The position numbers and the translations under genes are program-made. A model generated the notes under the pieces. That model saw nothing but the letters and a program-made list of their open reading frames with translations, had not been told where the DNA came from and did not search any database. From Glaciozyma antarctica PI12 (lineage: Eukaryota > Basidiomycota > Microbotryomycetes > Kriegeriales > Camptobasidiaceae), in assembly GCA_002917775.1 (NCBI GenBank), contig KZ627156.1, positions 60,838 through 124,837 of the forward strand: 64,000 bases of DNA. The letters are read 5' to 3'. Below, in pieces: positions 32,730-50,121 of this stretch (position 1 is the stretch's first letter; every line of letters starts with the position of its first letter).

Positions 32730-35240
32730 ATGGCTCAACCGATCCCGAGCTCATCCAATACTCCGAACAAGCCCGGCAGTAACTCGATAGAGGGAGTAAA
32801 GGGGGGAGAAGCGAGGGATCAAGGACCAGAGGCGAATTGGGAGGTTGCAGTGAGTTCTTTCGGTCTTCGTTGGGTTCAGTGCCGGTGGGATGGGTGCTGG
32901 TCAAGTGGGAGGATGGGGTGTGACCTTGAGTGGAACGGGCGAGGGAGTGGGAGAGGGAGTGAGGAACGAGGGCGAGAGGTCGCGTTCCCGCTCTCTGTTG
33001 GCTCGCACGGCGTCGGTGGACGCGTTGTTCTTCCGCCGTACAGTGTGGGATGAGCAGAGGGTACGAGAGGATGAGCTGTAGGAGTGGAGAGGGCGGTCGG
33101 GTCGCGTTCGTTCCTCTCTTCTTACGCGCCTTGGTTGGTGAGCGGGAAGAGGGGATGAGCACACTTCCCAGCGCTCTCTCTTTCCTTCCAGTGGCTAAGC
33201 TATATAGAGGGCGTTCAGCAGGCTGAGGAACAGCTGTCGGAAGGCGCTGCCTCCCAGCCCGCGCGATTCGGCGCTGGAGAAGTTCTCTCGTGGCCTCAGT
33301 CGAGCCTCGTCGCGCCTTTGGACGGAGGAGTAGGCTGCCTGCTCCCCCCGCGCACTGGGATAAGCTTTGCGCGACGCTTGACCAGGCTCAGCCTGCAAAG
33401 CGACCCGCGCTGCTCCTTCCCCGACGCGACTAAACAACGCCTCCCTCCTCTCACACGCATACTGACGCTCAAACGCCCCACAGTACGTCTACGCCTTCCT
33501 CGTCAAATTCACAGAACTACAAGACCTCACCTCTACGACGACCTTCCTTCTCGGTCCAACCTCTCTCGAATCAGCCCTCCTCGAATCCTCCCCCTCCGCC
33601 TCGCTTCCCTCCCGCGCTTCCTCCCTCTCCGACCTTTCCGACACCGACGTCGCACCTCCCGCCCCCTCCCCGCCTGCGCCTGGCCCCTCCCCTCTACTAG
33701 TACAGATCATCGAGACCTTCCAATCCCACTTCCCCGTCGACCCCGACCGGCACGTCCGAAAAGACTGGGTAGGGTGGATCGTGCGATGGGTGAATAAGAG
33801 GCTGTTGGAGGAGGGGAGAGCGGGATTGAGGTGGGAGAGGAATTTGATGAAGAAGGTGGGCGTCAAGAGTGGGAGTGAGGGGGAGGATAGGTTTTGGGAG
33901 CTCGAGTGGGAGGATAAGGTGAGTGAGATTGAGGAAGGGTAGGGGAAGAATGCTGATGAGTGGGTAGGCGCACCTCCTGCGAGTACTGGTGGACTGGCAG
34001 CTCACTTATTCGGCCGACATTCGAGCCATGATCGAGAAGCACTACGACCTGTTCGTCCCTCCTCCCTCCTCCTCTTCCCCACTAACGCTCGCAACAGCGG
34101 CAAGCAACGCGTAATCAAGCGTGACCCCTCTATCAACCCCCTCTCGATCCTCCCCATCGGCAAAGTCGGTTCCCGCGAACTCTGGCACCTTGACACCAGC
34201 GGCCGCTTGTACGCCTCCTACAACCCTTTCAAGCCCAAAGCACCCTGGCACGTCCTTACCACCTCTACGTCGGGGTACGAGGAGTTTATGAGGAGCTTGA
34301 AGAGGAGTGAGGAGGTCGTGGAGAAGGGACCTTTTGGGAAGGCCAAGGTCGCGGCAAGGAAGAGGGCCGCTAAGGCGGGAGCGGTGGATAAGGATGCGGT
34401 GGAGATGATGACGAGGAGGAAGTTGGAAGAGGATTTCGTGGGCGTTCTAGCGAGGGATGAGGTACGTTTCTCTTCTCTCTCCTTTCCTTCCGAGCAAGAT
34501 GGGCTGACGCAGTGCGGCAGGCGCTCGAGATGCTCGAAACGAAGAAAGCTCGAGTGGCGGAACGGGCGGCCCTGAGGGCGGACAAGGCGACGAGGAGGTC
34601 GTTACAGACTTTCGCGTACGAGCCGTCGGCGAGGGGAACGAGGTTGAGGACGCAGACGCGGAGGGTCGACTATGTCTATAATGGTGGTGTGGAGGAGGAT
34701 GGGGATAGTGAGGAGAGTGATGGGGTGGAGTGGGAGGGGGAGGAGGGGGAGGGGGAGGGAGAGGAGGAGGACGCGGGGGAGTGGGAGGGGGAAGAAGAGG
34801 GAGGGCAGAGGAGGAGTGCGAGGACGGAGGTGAAGCAGGAGTGGAAGGGGGAGCGGAGGTCGTCGAGGATTCAGTTGAAGTTCGGTTCGGTTGAGGAGGA
34901 GGTGCTGATGGAGGAGGAGGCGATGGTGGAGGCGCCGTTGGTGGAGGGAGGGGAGACGCCGATGGAGGAGCATTGCACGATTCGCTCGAAGGTCGGAGAG
35001 GGAGCGGACGAGGTGACGGGAGGGGAGATGGAGACGGGGGGAGCGGAGGAGGGCGCGACGTCGACTTCGGTCGAGGGGACCAGTTTCGAGGGACCACTTT
35101 CGAGTGCGTCGGTGTCAGAGGTGGAAGCGCCGGTGATGGAGGAGAAGATGATGGCGTCGGTGGTGGAGGTGCCGGAGCAGGTTGCGATCGAGGAGGAGCA
35201 GGTGGTTGCGATGGAGGTCGACGAGGGGGTGGTCGTGTAG
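32730..35240 (+). CDS. Putative chromatin-remodelling-associated protein (RSF1/DDT-WHIM-like)
   Basis: Exons 32730-32849, 33484-33918, 33968-34050, 34098-34461 and 34521-35240 keep phase (573 residues). The N-terminal fold reads NWEVAYVYAFLVKFTELQDL, then after a Ser/Pro linker VDWQLTYSADIRAMIEKHYD, and ELWHLDTSGRLYASYN with PWHVLTTSTSGYEEFMRSL. The order of a helical DDT-like block, an ...LLRVLVDWQL helix and a W-H-L-D-x-S-G-R-L-Y strand resembles RSF1/WHIM-type remodeller subunits. The C-terminal half is disordered, with basic patches (KVAARKRAAK, TRLRTQTRR, RRSSRIQLK) and long Glu runs, fitting a nuclear chromatin protein. Intron 1 is 634 nt. The gene is real; the function is a tentative fold-level call. 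Confidence 0.72.
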
Positions 35241-35512
35241 GAGGGAGGGAGGATATATCAGCCTACGCTTTTTTGCTTTCGTCTTCGTCGTCGTTCCTGC
35301 TGGGTTTTAGAGAGTGTTCAGCGAGCAGAACGGTCGAGCGCGATGGGAAGAAGCTCCTCGCCCACGAAAACAAACTCCGAAACTTGAGATTTGGCCGAAC
35401 TCGCCTTCGCTCCTCTGCTCTCCTTCTTCCCTTCACTCCGCCGCAGGTCAACGATTGCAGCTAGGGTACACGCCCCAGCCTCCCACCTTCCACCCACCCC
35501 GACCGAGGCACC

Positions 35513-42401
<6,889 letters not shown>

Positions 42402-42788
42402 CTCTCGTAATATCATCCATCCCCTCGCGATTGCGGGCGGCAAGTAGACCACGGGTCTGCGAGAGCGCTGTAGATGCGGCTGTCGAAGAAGGTCGTCGCT
42501 CGTAGAGCTGTGCGAGTTCTCACTTCGTCGCCACCGAGCTCCCGGGGTAGATGAAGGGCTCGATAGAGGGGGCGGTGAAATTGATACTTGCTTCTGGTGG
42601 GGCGATGAGGTCGTCGAAGTCGTGAAGTTGATCCTCCAGTACTGTTGGTCGACTCCCGCAAGAACGACACGACGGCGAGCACAGCATCGAATGAAGTCGA
42701 GTTGGAGTATCGTAAATCCTGGAGGAAGCAGAAGTCAGCGAGGGTAGCGAGGGAAGCGGAGCCTACTCACCAAAACCTCCTCGACCGC
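42402..42788. other. Convergent 3' region, no gene seen
   Basis: About 390 bp between the ABC transporter stop and the end of F-box copy D. It should contain the 3' ends of both transcripts. No coding signal. Confidence 0.5.
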
Positions 42789-43820
42789 CTACTCTCCCTC
42801 GCTTCGCCAAAGCCCTACTTCCACCTCAATCCCGTGTATCTCGCACTCCTTCAGTAGCGCCTCGTACTCAGCTTGACGCGCCAACTCGTCCTCGGCCGCC
42901 CCGAAGCGCAGGCGTCGCAGGGAGGAGAGCGAGTGGAGAGCGGCCGGTGGTGACGGTAGAAGGCGCAGTAGTCTCCCAACGTCCCCTGGGAGCAGATCCC
43001 GACGTGTCAAAGTAAGGCTGCGAAGCTTTGTCGGGATCCAAGGCTACAGCTTTCCGCCATCGTCTTCCCCGACAACCTTGAGGTGCGAGAGGGCTATGCA
43101 GGCTTGAAAGAATGGCTGGAGGACGGCTGGGTCACATTGTGAAGACAAGGAGACCGTGGTGAGTTGGTGAGCGATTGCGATAAGGGCCTGGAGAGGGACG
43201 GCTTTGTTGACGTTCCGGAGGTAGAGGTCGAGCGAGGAGAGGGAAGGTTGTAAAAGCGCTTTCAGGAGAGGTGGCGTGGGGAAGTCGCAGAGGGTGAGAT
43301 GAGAGAGCTGGAAGGGGAGAGTTGGCGGAGGAGGATTGTCTTCGGGGAAGCGGCCGACATCCAAGTAGGTGACTTCTGCGAAACAACCGAATCAGCCGTG
43401 CTCTCGAAGCCAGGCTGAGGAAAGCTTACCCGCCATTCCAGGCAGGCACATCGCATCCCAGTGGAACACCCCGTATCTCATAACGAGACTCCTCAGCCCG
43501 ACGCAGGCGTTGATAACCCTCGCGGTCAGTTCCTTGGACAGCGCACCGGGCCCACTGCCTTCAAGCACCAGCTCCGAGGTAGTCCTCGGATTCTCCTCTG
43601 CGCTGCGCTCGACGAAAAGTTCCGCTCCCTCAAGATTTGCGATGTAGACTTTCCTCCAAAGGCGGTCCTGCGCTGCGCCCCGCCAAGCTCGCGAGACGAG
43701 CGATGCGCGGCGGAGGAAGAGGTAGGTAGTTCGAGGTGCCCCGTCGTCCAGGGGCCAAGGTGAACCGAGTTCGAGAATGCGGTAGAGGAGCTCGGTCGGG
43801 AGGGAGTGGATGGTGGCCAT
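42789..43820 (-). pseudogene. F-box/leucine-rich family protein, copy D (in-frame TAG)
   Basis: Exon 1 (43820-43430) starts MATIHSLPTELLYRILELGS, the best-preserved F-box of the family. It continues YLFLRRASLVSRAWRGAAQD and VINACVGLRSLVM. The intron (43429-43376) is at the family position; exon 2 runs to 42789. Leucine-rich units include LPFQLSHLTLCDFPTPPLLK and LIAIAHQLTTVSL. At complement(43046-43044) a TAG is in frame, after GEDDGGKL. The same frame then continues with family sequence (TKLRSLTLTRRDLLPGD, SLSSLRRLRFG, ECEIHGIEVEVG) to a proper stop. Without readthrough the protein would lack its last ~85 residues. Confidence 0.74.
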
Positions 43821-44284
43821 CGCGAGAGGGGGAACGCCGGAACGGAGGGGAGCGGAGGGAGTGCGATCGGCGGGCGTTAGTCAGTCCAGTCGCTCGTTGC
43901 CCCGCCCCGAAGCAGGGTGCTCACCAGTAGTACTAGTGATCCTCTCAGCGTCCTAGAGCGAAAGCTGAGCTGACGACGTCGTGGTGGAAGGTCAAGAGGC
44001 GAGACGGCGACGAACGCTCTTTCTCCCTCCTCCCACTCCCCCAGCACCTCCGCTTAGCTGGCACGCCAGCACCAGGCGCGCAAAAGCCTAGCACCACTCT
44101 GCCAAAGTCTCTCACGACCGTTTACGCCGCTCACGCCAACTCCGCCTCGACCTCCTCCAGCAGTCAACAAAGGATTCGACACGACTTCCCGCTCTCTCGG
44201 TACGCTTAGGCGGCTCAGTGATGCGCTAGGGAAGAGCTGACAGTGCTGCTTCACCAGACCACTCCCGACGACGCCGAGGACACG
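43821..44284. promoter_or_regulatory. Divergent promoter region between F-box copy D and the NudE gene
   Basis: About 460 bp between outward-facing ATGs. It contains gctgac and cag motifs just before the NudE ATG, so a 5'UTR intron is possible. No gene supported. Confidence 0.4.
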
Positions 44285-46794
44285 ATGGACGACCTGTTCG
44301 TCTCGCCTCTCTCCCCTCTCCCCTCGCTCACCCGCAACTCCACAGAACCTTCCCTACCACCGAAGCAGCGCTAGAGCACTGCCGGGCCGAATGCGCCTCC
44401 CTCGCTGCGCAACTAGAGGACGCGAACGCCGATATCACGGACTACACTGAGAGCTCCAAGGAGCTGCAGGACGAGTTAGAGAAGGAGCTCGCGAGTATGG
44501 AGAAGGGGGAGAGGGAGATGAGGAAAGGGCTTGAGGAGGCGAGGGGGGATATGGAGGAGTGGAAGGTGAGTGCTCGTGTCGGTTGGTGCTGTTCGTATGC
44601 GGGAGATGGGGTCAGTGGAGGGCAGGCACGAGGACAGGAGAGCCCGAAGAGGAGCATCCTTTACAGCTGGATACTCACGAGAGTATTTGGCTGGAGAAGG
44701 TGGCTTTTTTGACGATTCTCTTGCGCGGTGCGGGAGCGCTTCTTGGGCACTTGCGACGGACGGACGGCGAGCGAGGACTCTCCGGTCATCTCCTTGCCCG
44801 TGGAGCATCGCTGAGTGCTGTTCGGACGGCGTTAGTGACTGAGTACGCGTCTCGCTTGAGGTGGCAGGTCCATTTCGTGGTTGTAACGAGAGCAGGTGGG
44901 CGTCGCGAGCCTTCTCCGCGGTCTTGCCCTCCTCCTGAGGTGCGCGATGCAGATATCATATCGTCGAAGACCTCATCTCTCGCTGGGCTTGCGAAAAAAT
45001 CGAAAGCCGAAGGGCTGGGTAGACTCGTCCCCGCTGCCACTGCAAAAGCTTGCGGAAGACATGCCGCTATGGGTGATCTGTGTCGACACAGCTATGAGCT
45101 ATGCGCTTGCATTGCAAGATACCGCGAAGACCGAAGCTCGTGCTGACTCTCTCTCGCAGACAAAATACACGACCTCGCTACGAGAACACACCGCGACGAT
45201 GACGCATATGCAGCGCGAGCTAGAGTCCCTCCGCACCTCTGAGAAGTCGCTACGAACGACTCTGCGCGATATGGAGCTCGACAACGATGTGCTGGAGAAC
45301 AGCGAAAGGTGCGCTTCGTTCTCGCTCGATAGCGAACGCAGCTGACTCGGCTTCCAGGGAGAAGGACTCGTCGCTACAGGATCTCGAGAATCGATACGGC
45401 AAGAGCATTGAACGGATAGCATTACTTGAGGAGGAGCTCGTCAACAAGGCTCAGCTCGAAGAGGAGGTACAGCGGCTCAAAGACGATCTTCGGGGTGCGT
45501 CGTTTCCTCTCTCGCACCGCGCTCGCTAACGTCTGGCGCAGATCTTCACGAGGAGCTGTCGGTCCTTCGCTCACACACCTCCAGCCACCCCGCCTACCCT
45601 CGTCCCCTCACCCCTCCCGGCACTCTCACCCAACCTCCCCGCCCTCTCTCCGAATCACCTCCCTCCATCGTCCCTTCCACCACTCCTCCAGCCACTCCAT
45701 CGCCCGAGACCACTCCTCGCAAAGCTAGCTCCCCTTTCACGACTCCTCGCAAGTCCTCGACCCTCGCACGCCCTCCCTCCATCTCCCTCGTTAACCCCAC
45801 CCCCGCTCGACCTTCCACCCCTCCTCCCGCCCCCATCTTCAACGCCCCCATCACCACCGGCGCCGCTGCCCTCTCTCGCTCGACCAAAGCTCTCAACCTC
45901 GCCTCCTCCGCGCGCCCTACTACGACGCCGAAAGCGGTTCGAGAACGGAGAGCAGACGGGATGATCAAGGATATGAAGGAGATGACAGATCGAGTCAAGC
46001 AGCTCACGAGTCGACTGGACAGTCGGAGGAACCTCGTCATGGCTGGAAGTGGGATTCCGCGCGCGAGTATGAGTCCGCAGACGGGGGGGATGACTCGCAG
46101 TGCGTCTGGGATGGTGAGGAATGGGACGGGGAAGCAGGTGTCGACGTTGGGGCAGAGTCAGTTGGGGCAGAGTCATTTGGCGAGGAGTACGACGGGGCTG
46201 GGGATGAGTGTTGGGGTTGGAGGGAGGATGAAGGCGGAGAGGGATAAGGAGCGGGATGGAGAGTATGCGCGGATGAGGAGGAGCGAGGACGAGGGATTTC
46301 CACTACGTCCGACGGGACGGAGCGAGTCAAGCATGACGAGCACAATCAGCTCTCGACCGCCTTCCCGGAACGCGCTGAGGGCGTCGACAGCCGGACACCG
46401 CACCAGCATCCCCGTCCGACCACCCTCCCGCATGTCCTCCCTCTCCACCTCCACCGCCGGCGGTTCCCGACCTCCCACACCCTCTCTCTCCGCCTTCCCC
46501 GCTCGCTCTCCCACTCCCTCCGGCAACCGACCCGCCTGGGGCAGCAACCAGAACCAACCTACGAACCTCGCCGCCTCGACTCGTCGAAGAACGTCCTCGG
46601 CTTATGGGAATAATGCGCCGGGGGCGGGGAGGAGCTCGGTGGAGATGAGGAGACCACCGTCGGTGGAACCGCCGGCTAGGAGACCGAAATCGACGGATAG
46701 GGAGGCGCTGGGGCTGGGAGCGAGTACGAGGAATGGGATTGCGAAGAGGGCGTCATTGGCATTAGGGAGGAGCGTGATGAGGGGTGGGAGTTAG
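44285..46794 (+). CDS. NudE family dynein regulator (NDE1/Ro11-like)
   Basis: NudE proteins link LIS1 to cytoplasmic dynein for nuclear and spindle movement. Exons 44285-44295, 44346-44565, 45160-45308, 45358-45494 and 45542-46794 keep phase (589 residues). The first 11-nt exon encodes only MDD plus part of a codon. Residues ~5-190 form a long coiled coil (QLEDANADITDYTESSKE, KYTTSLREHTATMTHMQREL). The NudE signature follows: MELDNDVLENSEREKDSSLQ, RYGKSIERIALLEEELVNK and LKDDLRDLHEELSVL. The remainder is Ser/Pro/Thr-rich with TPRK repeats, likely disordered and phosphorylated. Intron 2 (44566-45159) is 594 nt. It converges on a small hypothetical gene. Confidence 0.9.
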
Positions 46795-46948
46795 GGCTGA
46801 GTTGAGGTACCTGGGGTACCAAGTTATTATCAGCGACAGCAACGACGTTGGCTGCTTTGTTCTCTCGCCTCGTCCTTTCCAGCTCGCATCAGGATCTGCC
46901 AAACGCTCGCTGCTAAGTTATCGATTCCACCCCTCCTTCTCCGCCTGT

Positions 46949-47355
46949 TTAAAGCTCCGCCGCCGCCGCCGTCTCTCCGTACGTCGAATTCACCTCAAAC
47001 AACTCCTTCTGGTCCCCCCCCTCCGGCCAGAAATACACTCTCTCCCCAAAATGCTCCTTCGCAATCTTCGTCACAGCAAGGACGTACGACTCTGCTTCCC
47101 ACGTGAGCGGCCCACTGACCTCCGCCGAGAAGCGGTGGAAGCGAGCGCCATCGCTTGCGAGCGTCGGGTGCCCGCCTGCGACGTTGAATTCGAGCGTCCC
47201 GTCGAGGTGGGTCGTGAGGAGGGGCTCGCCAAGGTCGTTGAGAGTGTTGTTAAAGCGGGATTGGGTGGCGGAGAGGAAGTGGGCCCATTTCTCGCGGTCG
47301 GCTTGCGAGTGCGAGAGGGGTGGGGAGAGGTTGAAGCCGACTTCGACGTAGGTCA
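46949..47355 (-). CDS. Small hypothetical protein
   Basis: An open frame from the ATG at 47355 codes for about 135 residues starting MTYVEVGFNLSPPLSHSQAD and containing KWAHFLSATQSRFNNTLNDL, HLDGTLEFNVAGGHPTL and AVTKIAKEHFGERVYFWPE. The mix of charged and aromatic residues looks like a real globular protein, but I recognise no family. An upstream exon beginning at an ATG near 47455 (MRLTALALLRSLL) could join in phase through a GTCTAG...CTCAG intron, adding a hydrophobic leader. It lies 3' of the Nudix gene on the same strand, about 210 bp away. Confidence 0.55.
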
Positions 47356-47567
47356 TCTGAGTTCGCGTGAGCCTTGGCAAGGGAGGTCCGGATGAGTAGA
47401 TGCCTTGTCTGCTAGACGAGTAGAGAGCGGAGGAGAGCAAGAGCAGTGAGGCGCATCTTGTTCTTCCGCGGAGTCTTGTCCGCGGATTTCCTGAAGCAAG
47501 TGACCAGGCCAGCGCAAGGAACGCGCAGATTCATGCACAGAAGGTGTAAGATTGCAGTGAAGCTCAT

Positions 47568-49226
47568 CTAAGCTGGCCCAGGAAGGACGAGCTGCCTCCT
47601 CAGCCGCGTCGCAACCTCGAGGAAGCGCGTATCGCTCTCGGGCGTGAGGTACCCATGCCTGATCAAGAAGTCGACCATGACCTGCTCGTACACACGTCAG
47701 CACCCTTCTTCTGTACAAGCAAAACGAGAACTCACCATCGCGCAATTCGGCTTGAACTCCCCCTCGACCATCCTCCTGACCACCTCCTCCAACTCCATCA
47801 ACTCAAAGCTCTCGACCTCTCCATCCTCGGGATTCGTACTCGGCACCACGCTCCCATCCGTCGGTAGCGGGAGGTCGTAGATGTACTGAATCTCGGGCTG
47901 GATCCACCCGTCCTCCGTGCGGTAGGTGTACGAGAGGACGGAGACGGCGCGGATGGCGGAGGAGACGAAGCAGGGAGGGAGGGAGGCTTCTTCGGCGCAT
48001 TCGCGGATGACGGATTCGCGGGGGAGGTCGCCGGAGGTGATGCCGCCTGCGACGGTGTTGTCGAGGTACGAGGGCCAGCTGCGGCGTTCGTTAGTAGTGA
48101 GAAGTAGCGAGGGAGAAGGAACGCACGTCTGCTTAGTCGCTGAGCGGCGAGGGACCCAGATCTTGAGAGGCTCGCCTTCTTGCTCGACATACGCTGCGGT
48201 CTCAAGTCAGGACGACTTCTCGAAGAAGGCGAAAAACGCACCCGTGCAATGCACTCCAAACGTCGCCACCCCAAACAGCGCACACGCACTCCTCTCCATC
48301 GAAAACGCGACATTCGACCCGGGCAACGGGTTCTCTTCCTCGTTCCACTTCCTCACAGGCCCATAAACCGCATACTCCTCGTCCCTCCACCCACCCAACG
48401 CGCTCATAAACTCTCCCGCCATCTTCCACCCCCTCACGAGGCGATCGATATGCTCCCTCCGCGCCGAAGGTCCCTCCTCGTTCACCCAGTCCTCAAACCC
48501 TACCGCCCATGTCTCGCTCTTCCCCGCCTGCTCAGCACTCTTGAGTCCCTCCATGACGTCCTTGAGCACGAACTCGCTCCCTTCTGCAGCAGCGGGAGTA
48601 CCAGGCTGCGACGCAGGTGTGAGAGGAGCGAGGGAGCTACTGCCTCGCCTGGATCCTGGGCGAGAGAAGCTGGAACGCCGACTCGGCGGTGCGGGCGGGG
48701 AGGGGAGGGAGAGGGGAGGGAGGAAGGACCAGACGGGCTTGCAGTTCATCGCGACCATTTTGGCGTTGTCGTGGATGAGGGCGGCGAGGATTGAGGGGCG
48801 GAGGAAACCGATGGGTTGGACTGGGGTGGGTGCAGTGGTCGACGGGAGTTTCGTAGGGTGTGATGGAGTGGGAGAAGAGGAACGGAGAGTTGGGAGGGGG
48901 GTGAGGCGGAAGGAGGAGGTGGTGGAAGGGCGTCGAGGGCGGATCGGAGAGGGAGGGAGAGCGACGAAGAAGGGAACTAGGAATTCGTCTGCTGCGTCGA
49001 GTTCGTCGTCTGATTCGTCGTCGATGGCGCTGTTGCCGTTGGTGAGGACGGGTTCGGCGGAGGCACGGTGGAGGTCAAAACGCGCTTTGCAGGCTTTGGC
49101 GGTCCATGGGCCTGAGGGGAGCTCGACGTTGTCGCAGGCGGTGACGAGAGGGAGTAGAGTGTAGGTTCCGGATGGAAGAGGCAGAGTGCGCGAGGAAGAG
49201 TCGAAGGAGGAGGCTGAGGAGGACAT
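47568..49226 (-). CDS. Nudix hydrolase with DUF4743 domain (YJR142W-like)
   Basis: Relatives hydrolyse damaged thiamine diphosphate forms and other nucleoside diphosphate derivatives. Exons 49226-48242, 48193-48127, 48078-47736 and 47681-47568 keep phase (502 residues). The N-terminal half contains the DUF4743-like block (FLRPSILAALIHDNAKM, WAVGFEDWVNEEGPSARREH), interrupted by Ser/Pro-rich insertions (about residues 60-190). VYGPVRKW and FSMERSACALFGVATFGVH follow. The Nudix box is GGITSGDLPRESVIRECAEE, matching G-x5-E-x7-R-E-x2-E-E, preceded by WPSYLDNTVA. The C-terminus is helical (ELEEVVRRMVEGEFKPNCA). The frame is clean. Confidence 0.88.
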
Positions 49227-50121
49227 CGTGTCGCTGGTCGAGGGGAGTCTGCGAAGGGGAGAAGGTTAGCGGTCCATCTGGTAGCTTCGTCGTTCGGTAC
49301 CACGTTAGAAAAATGGGCGGAGCGAATGCGGTCGTCGACGGAAAGGCTCTGACTGCTCCAAAGAGCAGGGCACAGCTAGAATCCGTCCCAGCAACTCCCT
49401 GCCCAGGGACTCCGGAGAACGACCCTCGCAAGTCCTTCCGCTGAGCTCCAGCTTCGGTGGCTCCCAGAAGTGTTTAGAGAGTGCGCGCATCCGTCCCGTA
49501 CGTACTCCTCCCTCCCTCCTTGAACCAAGTCGCTAGCTCGTGCGGCGTCCCAGGCTACGGAGACTGCACATGGCGAATCGAAGCAGCAACCGCCCCTCGC
49601 ACAGCTCTCTCGCGTTTTAGCTGCTCCTCTCAATCCCCCTCGCTGCCCGCCGGTGGGCCAGAGTCTGCGAGTCCCAGCACCTCGCCCGACTCCAGCACGC
49701 GTGCTCGCGACTTGGCCCGCCGGTAGCTCAGGCGAAGAGTACACGCTAAGCAGCTCACCCTGACACCAGTCAGAATCAAGGTGACGCAGATTGGCTGTGC
49801 CTCGAGTACGGAGCTGTCCCCTCTAGCCGTCCACCCCACCCCAACCCCGTTCCCTGGCTCAACCTGGCTAGCTCCGGCCGACACCCCCAACCTCGACAGC
49901 AACTCACCTTGTACCGAGTACTTCTACCGTGTCTTGAGCGAGTTTTAAGAGGCTCTAAAACGCTGAGAACACCGCCAGCTGAGCTTGAGGAATCGAGAGA
50001 GTGAGTGGAAGGAGGTCAAGCTGGAACTGCCTCAGCCAACTCGCTGCTTTGCCTCCTCCCATTCGTCGCCCTCCTCAGCGCCGAACAGCAGCAACAGCGT
50101 TCTACTTAATCGACAGCAGGG
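49227..50121. promoter_or_regulatory. Divergent intergenic region, 895 bp
   Basis: This separates the Nudix gene (-) and the acyl-CoA-binding gene (+). It contains no supported gene. A gctgag...cgacagcag stretch just before 50122 could be a 5'UTR intron acceptor. Confidence 0.45.
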
